This document shows positions 56,457 through 64,000 of a stretch of 64,000 nt of DNA, in pieces. This DNA is from Pragia fontium DSM 5563 = ATCC 49100. GTDB taxonomy: Bacteria; Pseudomonadota; Gammaproteobacteria; Enterobacterales; Enterobacteriaceae. The stretch's first letter is position 1, and every line of letters starts with the position of its first letter. Both the position numbers and the translations under genes were made by a program. The notes under the pieces are model-generated. The model was not told where the DNA came from and ran no database searches. It was given only the letters and a program-made list of their open reading frames with translations. Where the stretch lies: assembly GCF_900112475.1 (NCBI RefSeq), contig NZ_FOLW01000003.1, positions 378,871 to 442,870 on the forward strand, read 5' to 3'.

Positions 56457-56873
56457 ATGGGGCTAGTTATCTCTGCGGGCGTCACCATTCCCGATGATGA
56501 AATCATATTGAGCGCTATTCGGGCTCAGGGGGCGGGTGGCCAGAATGTGAATAAGTCGTCTACGGCGATTCATCTTAAATTTGATATCAAAACATCCAGC
56601 CTGCCTGAATTTTATAAACAGCGTTTATTGGTACTTAATCATCATTTAGTGACCAGTGAAGGTGTGGTGGTGATTAAAGCTCAGGAATATCGCAGCCAAG
56701 AGCAGAACCGCGAAGCGGCACTGGCTCGATTAGTAGCATTAATTCAGGAAGCAACCCGTTTTCAGAAAGTGAGAAGAGCGACGGCGCCAAGCAAAAACGC
56801 CAAGCGTAAACGTTTGGAGAGTAAAGTTCGCCGGGGAGAAACCAAAAACCTGCGGGGCAAAGTTGATTTTTGA
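56457..56873 (+). CDS. arfB: Alternative ribosome-rescue factor ArfB
   Basis: ArfB (YaeJ) hydrolyses peptidyl-tRNA on stalled ribosomes without a stop codon. The 138-residue protein has the catalytic [16 protein letters not shown] motif near residue 22 and a basic C-terminal tail ([18 protein letters not shown]) that enters the empty mRNA channel. The start at 56457 follows the yaeQ stop by four bases. A longer in-frame start at 56424 would overlap yaeQ and is not favoured. Confidence 0.94.
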   Translation: MGLVISAGVTIPDDEIILSAIRAQGAGGQNVNKSSTAIHLKFDIKTSSLPEFYKQRLLVLNHHLVTSEGVVVIKAQEYRSQEQNREAALARLVALIQEATRFQKVRRATAPSKNAKRKRLESKVRRGETKNLRGKVDF

Positions 56874-56880
56874 TAATAAA

Positions 56881-56902
56881 AATCCCGCCGTAGCGGGATT
56901 TG
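56881..56902 (-). terminator. Bidirectional hairpin between arfB and proS
   Basis: AAATCCCGC (56881-56889) pairs with GCGGGATTT (56894-56902). The minus-strand side runs into TTTTTATT, so it fits best as a distal terminator for proS. It is only a few bases after arfB and may also stop that transcript. Confidence 0.7.
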
Positions 56903-56944
56903 AGACTGCTGACAAACGCTTCTAAATTAGCGTCAGTGGTTGTT

Positions 56945-57092
56945 CCGGCTGTAAAAGCACTGAGTAAATATCATTATTGTGCTCAGCCGGAAGACCGTTA
57001 TTATTTGATTACGGGGGCGACAGGCCTACACCTCCTACGGGCACTCCGGCAGCTCTCGCTGCTACGACCCCCACGGAGATCTCTCCTGTCGT
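56945..57092. repeat. GC-rich palindromic element in the arfB-proS gap
   Basis: Two structured blocks fill this gap. CCGGCTG (56945-56951) pairs with CAGCCGG (56984-56990), with an inner GCAC/GTGC stem. Then GCGACAGG (57017-57024) and CCTGTCGT (57085-57092) bracket GGGGG/CCCCC arms and a GCAGC-TCTC-GCTGC hairpin (57049-57062). The second block is far more GC-rich than its surroundings and looks like a REP-type element. No nlpE gene is present here. Confidence 0.55.
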
Positions 57093-57109
57093 TTGACAAT
57101 GAAGCAGGT

Positions 57110-58849
57110 TTATATATTCTCCAACGATAGCTGAGGTTTGATTTGCGATAGTAGGAACGACACGATTTCATCGCTTTTAATCATCTGCTTATCACCACCA
57201 CGGCGATATTTATATTCCATTTCATTGTTATCCAGATTGCGATCGCCGATAACCACCGTATGTGGAACACCAATCAACTCCATATCTGCGAACATCACGC
57301 CTGGACGCTCTTTACGGTCATCAAGTAGTACATCAATGCCTTTTGAACGCAGAGTGTCATATAACTGCTCGGCAACTTCTTGAACGCGGAATGATTTATG
57401 CATATTCATTGGCACAATAACCACATCAAACGGGGCAATAGCATCAGGCCAGATGATACCGCGCTCGTCATGGTTCTGTTCGATAGAAGCTGAAACCACG
57501 CGAGTGACGCCGATACCGTAGCAGCCCATGGTCATGGTCAGGTTACGGCCATCTTCACCCTGAACTGTTGCTTTCATGGCTTCGGAATATTTAGTACCCA
57601 GTTGGAAGATATGACCGACTTCAATACCGCGTTTAATCAGCAGGGTACCTTTACCGTCCGGGCTTGGATCGCCAACCATGACATTACGGATATCAGCAAC
57701 CGTTGGGACGGCTAGATCACGTTCCCAGTTAATGCCGAAATAGTGTTTATCATCAATATTGGCGCCAGCACCAAAATCACTCATCGCCGCCACGGTGCGG
57801 TCAATAATGAGCGGAACTGGCATGTTAATCGGCCCTAAAGAACCCGGTCCGGCACCAACAGCGGCACGAATTTCTTCTTCTGAAGCAAACGTCAGCGGGC
57901 TGGCAACCGGTGGTAAGTTTTGAGCTTTGACTTCGTTCAGTTCATGGTCACCGCGAACCAACAGGGCAATCAGTTTATGACCGCTCTCTTCTGCTGCGTG
58001 AACCAGTAACGTCTTAACAGTTTTTTCTACCGGTAGATTAAATTGTTCAACCAGCTCATTGATGGTTTTTGCATTAGGTGTATCAACCAGACGCATATCT
58101 TCCGATGGTGCTGGACGAGATTCGGAAGGCGCAATGGCCTCTGCCAACTCAATGTTGGCGGCATAGCCTGATTCGGTTGAAAACACGATATCGTCTTCAC
58201 CGCTATCCGCTAATACTTGGAATTCATGGGAGGAACTACCACCGATAGAGCCGGTATCAGCCAGAACCGGGCGGAAATCTAAACCAATGCGGGTAAAGAT
58301 TTTGCTGTAGGCATCATACATTTTGTCGTAAGTCACTTGCAGTGACTCCGGCGTAGTATGGAATGAGTAAGCATCTTTCATAATAAATTCGCGAGAGCGC
58401 ATAACGCCGAAACGCGGACGTACTTCATCGCGGAATTTAGTTTGAATTTGGAAGAAATTCAGCGGTAACTGCTTATAAGAGCTGATTTCATTACGCACTA
58501 AGTCAGTGATAACTTCTTCATGGGTAGGGCCTAAAACAAACGGGCGCTCACCGCGATCGACAAAGCGTAATAGCTCCGGACCATATTGTTCCCAGCGGCC
58601 GCTTTCCAGCCATAAATCGGCAGGTTGCACTACCGGCATAGAAACTTCGAGTGCCCCAGCGTTGTTCATCTCTTCGCGAACGATGTTTTCGACCTTTTTA
58701 AGGACGCGTAATCCGGTTGGTAACCAGGTATATAAACCTGATGCCAGCTTACGGATCATGCCAGCACGCAGCATTAGCTGGTGGCTAATGACTTCTGCAT
58801 CGGCCGGCGTCTCTTTCAGGGTTGAGAGCAGGTATTGACTAGTACGCAT
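57110..58849 (-). CDS. proS: Prolyl-tRNA synthetase
   Basis: ProS charges tRNA-Pro. The 579-residue class II synthetase has motif 2 ([21 protein letters not shown]), the INS editing domain between about residues 220 and 405, motif 3 ([11 protein letters not shown]) and the C-terminal anticodon-binding domain. Editing residues are not obviously disrupted. It is about seven residues longer than E. coli ProS. It reads toward the structured gap described above. Confidence 0.97.
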   Translation of the reverse strand: MRTSQYLLSTLKETPADAEVISHQLMLRAGMIRKLASGLYTWLPTGLRVLKKVENIVREEMNNAGALEVSMPVVQPADLWLESGRWEQYGPELLRFVDRGERPFVLGPTHEEVITDLVRNEISSYKQLPLNFFQIQTKFRDEVRPRFGVMRSREFIMKDAYSFHTTPESLQVTYDKMYDAYSKIFTRIGLDFRPVLADTGSIGGSSSHEFQVLADSGEDDIVFSTESGYAANIELAEAIAPSESRPAPSEDMRLVDTPNAKTINELVEQFNLPVEKTVKTLLVHAAEESGHKLIALLVRGDHELNEVKAQNLPPVASPLTFASEEEIRAAVGAGPGSLGPINMPVPLIIDRTVAAMSDFGAGANIDDKHYFGINWERDLAVPTVADIRNVMVGDPSPDGKGTLLIKRGIEVGHIFQLGTKYSEAMKATVQGEDGRNLTMTMGCYGIGVTRVVSASIEQNHDERGIIWPDAIAPFDVVIVPMNMHKSFRVQEVAEQLYDTLRSKGIDVLLDDRKERPGVMFADMELIGVPHTVVIGDRNLDNNEMEYKYRRGGDKQMIKSDEIVSFLLSQIKPQLSLENI

Positions 58850-59011
58850 GATGTAGTGCTTCCATTTAATCTTTAAATAATGGCGTTTTTTTCTCTATTG
58901 GCTATCGGAAAACGTAACGTCGGATAGTACCAACAGGGCATTGGCCTGATTTTTAAAAGTAGTCTAGTGTATCAGTGACTTTCCTCACTCAAAAGAGAGG
59001 AAGCGGAATTT

Positions 59012-59719
59012 CTAGCGTCTATCGATAGAAATTACCTGCGCCTGAGCGTTTTCTACCCGCCAACGCACGTTAAACTCCAACAAATGAACCGCAAACTCTC
59101 TGGCCTGCTGCTCATCTTTTCGGTATGCGGGACGAGGGTCCTGCGCCAATACCTGAGAGATAAAGCGCTCAAGCTGAGGATAAGTTCGCTGTTCTCGCTG
59201 TAATACTTGCTCCGCCTGTGGGGAGAATGTCACCGACATATTGGCTTCTGGTGCATCTTGAGCAAAACCAGCCTGAGCATGAGGGATGCTTTCTGCAAAG
59301 GGTAAATAAGGCTTGATATCAACCACCGGAGTGCCATCAACCAAATCAAGGCTGCCAAGCTTAAGGGTAATTTCTGAACCCTGCTGGTGGATACCTTTTA
59401 GTTCTACCAGTGACATACCAATCGGGTTTGGCCGGAACGTGGAACGGGTAGCGAATACGCCCATCCGGGCATTCCCCCCTAAGCGAGGTGGGCGAACCGT
59501 TGGTCGCCAGCCGCCTGCTTGAGTCTGGTGAAAGATAAACACTATCCAGATGTGGCTAAACTGTTCCAGCCCGCGCACGGCTTCGGCCTGATTGTATGGT
59601 GGTAACAGCAACAGTTCTCCGCCACCATCCTGAATTAGTCCAGGCTGGCGGGGAACCGCAAACTTCTCTTTATAGGGCGAGCGGATAACGCCGATGGGGT
59701 TAATATTCAGCGTTGTCAT
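59012..59719 (-). CDS. trmO: tRNA (m6t6A37) methyltransferase TrmO
   Basis: TrmO (YaeB, TsaA-like) N6-methylates t6A37 in a tRNA-Thr isoacceptor using SAM. The 235-residue length equals E. coli, with PIGVIRSPYKEKFAVPRQPG at the start and RSTFRPNPIGMSLVEL in the SAM region. Its ATG follows the rcsF stop codon directly (TAAATG), so the two genes are co-transcribed. Confidence 0.95.
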   Translation of the reverse strand: MTTLNINPIGVIRSPYKEKFAVPRQPGLIQDGGGELLLLPPYNQAEAVRGLEQFSHIWIVFIFHQTQAGGWRPTVRPPRLGGNARMGVFATRSTFRPNPIGMSLVELKGIHQQGSEITLKLGSLDLVDGTPVVDIKPYLPFAESIPHAQAGFAQDAPEANMSVTFSPQAEQVLQREQRTYPQLERFISQVLAQDPRPAYRKDEQQAREFAVHLLEFNVRWRVENAQAQVISIDRR

Positions 59720-60061
59720 TTAGAAATTGACGTGCAATGCCGTGCCTTCACAGATAGCAACCTGATAGCAACCCGGCGCTGAGGCCATCATTTCACAACG
59801 CGTTAATAGTACAGCGTTGGCATTTTTATAGGCGGCTCTTTTTTGCATATTTAACATAGCCGCAGTGATGCTTGGTGGTGAATCCTGAGCGGTAAACTGG
59901 CATGAGTCACCGGAGACTGAACCCAGTTCTTTAAAGGCCGCACCGGATAGTTCAGCTTCGGTTTTATACAGTTTTACCGGCTCTAGCTCTGCGGATGTTG
60001 TCCCTGATTGAGCACAACCACCCAGCAAAACGGCAAACAGGCAAAGAGTGAGAATTCTCAT
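59720..60061 (-). CDS. rcsF: Rcs stress-sensor lipoprotein RcsF, short linker
   Basis: RcsF is the outer-membrane lipoprotein that signals envelope damage to the Rcs phosphorelay through IgaA. The lipobox LLGGC places the lipidated Cys at residue 16. The four disulfide cysteines of the signalling domain are kept (54, 89, 98, 104), as is SGDSCQ and QDSPPSI. At 113 residues it is shorter than E. coli RcsF (134), because the Pro-rich linker between the lipid anchor and the domain is about 20 residues shorter. The start at 60061 gives a proper signal peptide; an ATG at 60130 does not. Confidence 0.93.
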   Translation of the reverse strand: MRILTLCLFAVLLGGCAQSGTTSAELEPVKLYKTEAELSGAAFKELGSVSGDSCQFTAQDSPPSITAAMLNMQKRAAYKNANAVLLTRCEMMASAPGCYQVAICEGTALHVNF

Positions 60062-60173
60062 GTTATTTCCTCGAAAAAGCGTATTGACCCACAGGGCGCG
60101 TAATTTCACTGAAATATCAGTGAATATCAATAAAAAAACAGTGTACAGCCTGATGATGAAAAACCAATAAAAA

Positions 60174-60195
60174 AGGCAGATATTGCTATCTGCCT
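60174..60195 (-). terminator. Intrinsic terminator after metQ
   Basis: AGGCAGATA (60174-60182) pairs with TATCTGCCT (60187-60195). On the minus strand it runs into TTTTTTATT, ending the metNIQ operon. Confidence 0.9.
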
Positions 60196-60237
60196 GAGTA
60201 TATTAACCTGAGAAGAATTTATCAGTCAGATAAATTA

Positions 60238-61053
60238 TTACCAGCCTTTAACTGCGCCGCCCTTAAACTCTTCATCGGCCGCTTTATATACTTCATCAGA
60301 CTGGAATGCCTGAACGAATTTTTTCACGTTTTCAGCATCTTTGTTGTCTTCACGGGCAACGATGATGTTGACATAAGGTGAGTCTTTGTCTTCTACGAAG
60401 ATGCCGTCTTTAGTTGGTGTTAAACCAATTTGGCTTGAATAAGCGGTATTAATCACAGCCAGAGTGATTTGGTTGTCGTCTAAAGAACGCGGTAACTGTG
60501 GCGCTTCCAATTCAACAATTTTGAATTTTCTTGGGTTTTCAATAATATCCAGTGGGGTTGGCATTAAACCAACACCATCTTTTAGCTTAATCAGACCTTG
60601 CTTTTGCAGTAGCAGCAATGAACGACCGAGGTTAGTTGGATCGTTTGGTACCGCAATTTGAGAACCGTCTTTTAACTCATCAAGAGATTTAATTTTCTTG
60701 GAATAAGCAGCGATAGGATATACAAAAGTGTTACCAACCGGGGATAGCTTGTAGCCACGTTCTTTTATTTGCTGATCCAGATACGGTTTATGTTGGAACG
60801 CATTCAGGTCGATATCGCCTTTGTTTAAGGCTTCGTTAGGCAGGACATAGTCGTTGAATGATACCAGTTCCACGTCTAAGCCATATTTATCTTTAGCAAC
60901 CTGTTTTGCTACTTCGGCCACTTTTAATTCTGCACCAACGATCACACCAACTTTAATGTGATTAGGATCTTTTTCTTCCTGGCCGCATCCCGCCAACGCG
61001 AGAGATCCAATAAGAGCACCAACAGCGGCAAATGTTTTAAACTTAATTAACAT
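60238..61053 (-). CDS. metQ: Methionine ABC transporter substrate-binding lipoprotein
   Basis: MetQ captures L- and D-methionine in the periplasm for MetNI. The 271-residue precursor has a lipobox LALAGC with Cys23, then the NlpA-family region HIKVGVIVGAELKVAEVAKQ and VPNDPTNLGRSLLLLQ. It is the last gene of metN-metI-metQ and has a terminator downstream. MetJ boxes lie before metN. Confidence 0.96.
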   Translation of the reverse strand: MLIKFKTFAAVGALIGSLALAGCGQEEKDPNHIKVGVIVGAELKVAEVAKQVAKDKYGLDVELVSFNDYVLPNEALNKGDIDLNAFQHKPYLDQQIKERGYKLSPVGNTFVYPIAAYSKKIKSLDELKDGSQIAVPNDPTNLGRSLLLLQKQGLIKLKDGVGLMPTPLDIIENPRKFKIVELEAPQLPRSLDDNQITLAVINTAYSSQIGLTPTKDGIFVEDKDSPYVNIIVAREDNKDAENVKKFVQAFQSDEVYKAADEEFKGGAVKGW

Positions 61054-61112
61054 ATTTTATCTCTCTATTTACAGTACGCTGCAAGCAGCACAATTTATCT
61101 TTATCAAAGCCA

Positions 61113-61769
61113 TTATTTATGACTGACGGCTTTAACGAGGTAATCACCACAGAGCTGGATCAAATAAACCAATATAACTAATAGCACAAGAACGGTATTC
61201 ATCACTGTGGCATCATATCTGACATATCCATATTGATAGCCTAACTGACCTAACCCCCCAGCGCTCACGGTACTCCCAACAATTGCCGAGTAGCCCACCA
61301 GAGTAATCAAGGTAATTGATGCACTGTTGATTAAACCCGGTAATGATTCAGGCAAGAGCACTTTATAAACGATTTGCAGGGGTGTTGCCCCCATAGCACG
61401 GGCCGCTTCAATTAAACCGGTGGATATTTCCAACAGCGTATTTTCTACCATACGGGCAATAAAAGGTGCTGCGCCAATACTTAATGGCACTAAAGCCGCT
61501 TTTAATCCAATAAAAGTACCCATAATCAAATCGGTGAAAGGAATCATCCACACGATTAAGATAATAAATGGTAGCGACCGGAATATATTCACCACCGCCG
61601 ACATGGCGCGGTAAATCACCGGATTATCCAGTATTTGTCCTGGTCTGGTTACGTAGAGCAGTACGCCAGCAGGTAAACCAATAAGAAAGCCAAAAAAGCC
61701 AGAGGCAAACGCCATGACAATGGTTTCCCAGGTGGATTTAGCCATTAACCACATCATTGCTTCAGACAT
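61113..61769 (-). CDS. metI: Methionine ABC transporter permease
   Basis: MetI forms the membrane channel of the methionine importer. The 218-residue protein has five to six membrane segments and the ABC-coupling EAA-like loop [22 protein letters not shown]. It overlaps metN by eight bases, so the genes are coupled. Length matches E. coli (217). Confidence 0.97.
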   Translation of the reverse strand: MSEAMMWLMAKSTWETIVMAFASGFFGFLIGLPAGVLLYVTRPGQILDNPVIYRAMSAVVNIFRSLPFIILIVWMIPFTDLIMGTFIGLKAALVPLSIGAAPFIARMVENTLLEISTGLIEAARAMGATPLQIVYKVLLPESLPGLINSASITLITLVGYSAIVGSTVSAGGLGQLGYQYGYVRYDATVMNTVLVLLVILVYLIQLCGDYLVKAVSHK

Positions 61770-62793
61770 AACCTAATACCTCAACTTTTACGTGGTGTTC
61801 CTGGAAAAACTTAATAGTGGCAAGCGTATCTTCGTGAGTGCCGTGAATTTCAGTCAACATAACGCCAAACTTCACACCACCGGCATAATCCATTTGGGCA
61901 CTGATAATATTGTTATTAATGTTGTAGCGACGAGCTACCTCAGACAGTAAAGGAGCATCAACTGACTGACCGGTAAACTCCAGTCGTAGTAATGGATGCG
62001 TATTCTCTGTCTGTTCTGCGGTCAGTCTGCTGGAGTAATCATCAGGGATGTCTAAATGTAGAGTCGACTGAATGAATTGCTGAGCCAGCGGAGTTTTAGG
62101 ATGAGAAAACATGGCGCTGACGCTGTCTTGCTCAATCAATTTACCATCGCTAATCACTGCGACCTGATCACAGATGCGCTTTACGACGTCCATTTCATGA
62201 GTAATTAACAGAATGGTTAAGCCTAAACGACGGTTAATGTCTTTTAACAGTTCCAGAATAGAGCGGGTTGTAGCCGGATCCAGCGCACTGGTGGCTTCAT
62301 CACACAACAAGACCTTAGGGTTGCTGGCCAGCGCACGGGCGATAGCTACTCGTTGTTTTTGTCCACCTGATAGATTAGCCGGATAAGCATCATGCTTATC
62401 GCTGAGGCCAACCAGCTCTAATAATTCGGTAACCCGACGTTTTCTTTCGTCAAACGGTACGCTATCAAGCTCTAATGGCAGCGAGACGTTACCGAATACG
62501 GTACGGGAAGACAGTAGATTAAAGTGTTGGAAAATCATGCCAATCTGGCGACGAGTTTTGGTCAAGGCTGAAGATGGCAACGCCGTCAGATCCTGATTAT
62601 CAATCAAAACTTGGCCGGAAGTTGGGCGTTCAAGCAGATTCACGCAGCGAATAAGCGTGCTTTTTCCGGCGCCGGATGCACCGATAACGCCATAAATTTG
62701 TCCGGCTGGAACATGGAGGCTCACGTCTGAAAGAGCGGTGATTGTCCGGTTCTTCTGCTGGAATATTTTGGTAATATTCTGAAGTTTAATCAT
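61762..62793 (-). CDS. metN: Methionine ABC transporter ATPase
   Basis: MetN is the ATPase of the importer, 343 residues as in E. coli. It has Walker [10 protein letters not shown] (38-46), the ABC signature LSGGQKQR (near residue 140), Walker [12 protein letters not shown] and a C-terminal regulatory NIL domain that senses methionine. The start at 62793 (MIKLQNITK) matches the family; an in-frame ATG at 62838 would add 15 unlike residues. Confidence 0.97.
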   Translation of the reverse strand: MIKLQNITKIFQQKNRTITALSDVSLHVPAGQIYGVIGASGAGKSTLIRCVNLLERPTSGQVLIDNQDLTALPSSALTKTRRQIGMIFQHFNLLSSRTVFGNVSLPLELDSVPFDERKRRVTELLELVGLSDKHDAYPANLSGGQKQRVAIARALASNPKVLLCDEATSALDPATTRSILELLKDINRRLGLTILLITHEMDVVKRICDQVAVISDGKLIEQDSVSAMFSHPKTPLAQQFIQSTLHLDIPDDYSSRLTAEQTENTHPLLRLEFTGQSVDAPLLSEVARRYNINNNIISAQMDYAGGVKFGVMLTEIHGTHEDTLATIKFFQEHHVKVEVLGYV

Positions 62794-62891
62794 ATTTTTC
62801 TTTAAGGTTGCTACTGTTACGGTGGCTGTTGTTATCAATAATAACCACCGATCATAAAATAGAACTCAGCAAATGCTAAGTGATTGGATGG

Positions 62892-62920
62892 ATGCTAAGG
62901 CGTCTAGACGTCTAAGTCAA
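62892..62920 (-). promoter_or_regulatory. metN promoter with two MetJ boxes
   Basis: On the minus strand -35 TTGACT (62920-62915) and -10 TAGCAT (62897-62892) are 17 bases apart. The spacer holds two adjacent MetJ boxes, AGACGTCT (62913-62906) and AGACGCCT (62905-62898), the first matching consensus fully. Methionine-loaded MetJ should therefore occlude the promoter. Confidence 0.88.
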
Positions 62921-63008
62921 ACTGTTTTGGATCTATCGAAACGTTCCGACAGTGGGTAAAATCATGCGATACTAGACAATATCTAACGCCATCAGGAGTG
63001 ATGAATAC

Positions 63009-63578
63009 GTGGCAAATCTTATACCTGCAATTTTTCTTGACCGTGACGGCACACTAAATGTTGATCATGGCTATGTACATGAAATCGATCAATTCCAATT
63101 TATTGATGGCGTGATTGAAGCCTGCCTTGAACTCAAAAAGATGGGATTTGCTTTAGTTGTGGTAACGAATCAATCCGGTATTGCTCGGGGCAAGTTTACT
63201 GAAGAGCAATTTATCACGTTAACGGAGTGGATGGATTGGTCTCTTGCCGATCGTGATATTGATTTAGACGGTATCTATTATTGTCCTCATCATCCTGACG
63301 GAGAAGAAGGTGAATTCCGTCAAACGTGTGACTGCCGTAAACCGAAGCCTGGTATGTTGATATCGGCACAGAAGGAACTGAATATCGATATGGCTGCTTC
63401 TTATATGGTTGGTGATAAGGCCGATGATATGCAAGCAGCAATAAATGCCGGGGTTGGTCATAAGGTCTTGGTCAGAACTGGGAAAGCGATTACCCCAGAA
63501 AGCGAAGCCCTCGCGGATGTAGTGTTGGATAGCCTGGCAGCATTACCAAATGCTATCAAAGCGGGGCAGTTTAGCTAA
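63009..63578 (+). CDS. gmhB: D-glycero-beta-D-manno-heptose 1,7-bisphosphate 7-phosphatase
   Basis: GmhB removes the 7-phosphate in ADP-heptose synthesis for the LPS core. The 189-residue HAD phosphatase has the nucleophile motif DRDGT (Asp11, Asp13), the VVVTNQSG motif and the zinc-binding YYCPHHPDG and CDCRKPKPG segments. The start codon is GTG at 63009 with AGGAG ten bases upstream. It precedes an rRNA operon, as gmhB precedes rrnH in E. coli. Confidence 0.96.
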   Translation: MANLIPAIFLDRDGTLNVDHGYVHEIDQFQFIDGVIEACLELKKMGFALVVVTNQSGIARGKFTEEQFITLTEWMDWSLADRDIDLDGIYYCPHHPDGEEGEFRQTCDCRKPKPGMLISAQKELNIDMAASYMVGDKADDMQAAINAGVGHKVLVRTGKAITPESEALADVVLDSLAALPNAIKAGQFS

Positions 63579-63625
63579 TTATCAGCATAAATTTTCCGCA
63601 AACAGTAAAAAAATTTATTTAGGGC

Positions 63626-63659
63626 TTGCTATTCATCATAATACCCCTATAATGCGCCT
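63626..63659 (+). promoter_or_regulatory. rrn P1 promoter
   Basis: TTGCTA (63626-63631) and TATAAT (63648-63653) are 16 bases apart, followed by the GC-rich discriminator GCGCCTC and CCACTGACCCGG, as in E. coli rrn P1. The A/T-run upstream (63607-63620) may act as an UP element. Confidence 0.9.
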
Positions 63660-63722
63660 CCACTGACCCGGCAACAGCCGGCGAAGACAGAGTTTAAGAT
63701 GAATAAATCTGTGATTTAACAC

Positions 63723-63750
63723 TTGACTCTGTAGCGGGAAAGCGTAGTAT
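63723..63750 (+). promoter_or_regulatory. rrn P2 promoter
   Basis: TTGACT (63723-63728) and TAGTAT (63745-63750), 16 bases apart, lie within a CTCTGTAGCGGGAAAGCG context nearly identical to E. coli rrn P2. Confidence 0.9.
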
Positions 63751-63791
63751 ACGCAGCCCGTGCCACAGCAAGCGAAGCTTACTGTTGGCCA

Positions 63792-63804
63792 TGCTCTTTA
63801 ACAA
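63792..63804 (+). promoter_or_regulatory. rrn leader boxA antitermination site
   Basis: TGCTCTTTAACAA matches the E. coli rrn boxA, the NusB/NusE binding site for ribosomal antitermination. It is followed by the conserved TTATCAGACAATCTGTGTGGG leader-processing region in pieces up to the 16S gene. Confidence 0.92.
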
Positions 63805-63956
63805 TTTATCAGACAATCTGTGTGGGCACTCACAAGACGGTATCTCACGCTGTAACACTTCGGTGTTCAGCACAAAAAAATACCAAGTCTTAAAGAGTGA
63901 CCAGACAGTAATTCATTTGTGAATTATTGAAAGTAATCTTTGAGCATCAAGCTTTT

Positions 63957-64000
63957 AATTGAAGAGTTTGATCATGGCTCAGATTGAACGCTGGCGGCAG
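63957..64000 (+). rRNA. rrs: 16S ribosomal RNA, 5' end (partial)
   Basis: AATTGAAGAGTTTGATCATG and the following bases match the universal 5' end of bacterial 16S rRNA. Only about 44 bases lie in the window. The mature end could differ by one or two bases. Confidence 0.97.

Noticed and set aside
57017..57092. The GC-rich block considered as a tRNA gene or riboswitch
   Set aside because: It has no CCA-acceptor, TpsiC or anticodon-arm pattern and matches no riboswitch core that I know.
63001..63057. An 18-codon ORF overlapping the gmhB start out of frame
   Set aside because: The AGGAG site is only two bases from its ATG but ten from the gmhB GTG; gmhB is the conserved product.

Overview
The window reads as a chromosomal segment of an Enterobacterales bacterium. 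The evidence is the long conserved block yaeH, dapD, glnD, map, rpsB, tsf, pyrH, frr, dxr, uppS, cdsA, rseP, bamA, skp, lpxD, fabZ, lpxA, lpxB, rnhB, dnaE, accA, followed by yaeR, tilS, rof/yaeP, yaeQ, arfB, proS, trmO, rcsF, metQIN, gmhB and the start of an rRNA operon. This matches the Escherichia coli order around rrnH, with the same relative orientations. Several differences from E. coli (no ldcC or nlpE at their usual sites; hut, lut and pyrBC insertions) suggest a lineage outside the core Enterobacteriaceae, perhaps Budviciaceae-like. That placement is inference, not something the sequence proves.

Bases 1-8300 (minus strand) are accessory. A beta-glucoside PTS operon has the order bglF-bglB-bglG and carries three BglG-type RAT/terminator elements: before bglF, before bglG and, unusually, before surE. 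The surE gene encodes an exported nucleotidase-like protein. It is followed by an OprD-family porin and an exported histidine phosphatase. Between yaeH and dapD sit a small unknown protein overlapping a SMI1/KNR4-like protein, and an alpha/beta hydrolase.

Bases 11400-38900 are housekeeping: lysine/peptidoglycan precursor synthesis (dapD), nitrogen sensing (glnD), methionine aminopeptidase, translation factors, isoprenoid and phospholipid synthesis, outer-membrane assembly, lipid A synthesis, RNase HII, replicative polymerase and acetyl-CoA carboxylase. Two additions interrupt it: a 156-bp tandem element between glnD and map, and a pyrB-pyrC pair of non-enteric type between map and rpsB. The pyrBC pair has its own promoter, a possible leader peptide and a strong terminator, so it looks like an attenuated pyrimidine operon.

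Bases 39000-52700 hold two catabolic cassettes where E. coli carries ldcC. One is a complete histidine utilisation set (hutI-hutG-hutC-hutD, then hutU-hutH and a permease) with CRP-like and HutC-like sites before hutU. The other is a lactate set (lctP, lutA, lutB, lutC) on the opposite strand.

Bases 52800-64000 return to conserved genes with small oddities: a monohaem cytochrome c after tilS, a structured non-coding stretch where nlpE would lie, an RcsF with a shortened linker, a MetJ operator in the metN promoter, and tandem rrn promoters leading into the 5' end of 16S rRNA. I saw no tRNA gene, CRISPR array, prophage or transposase.
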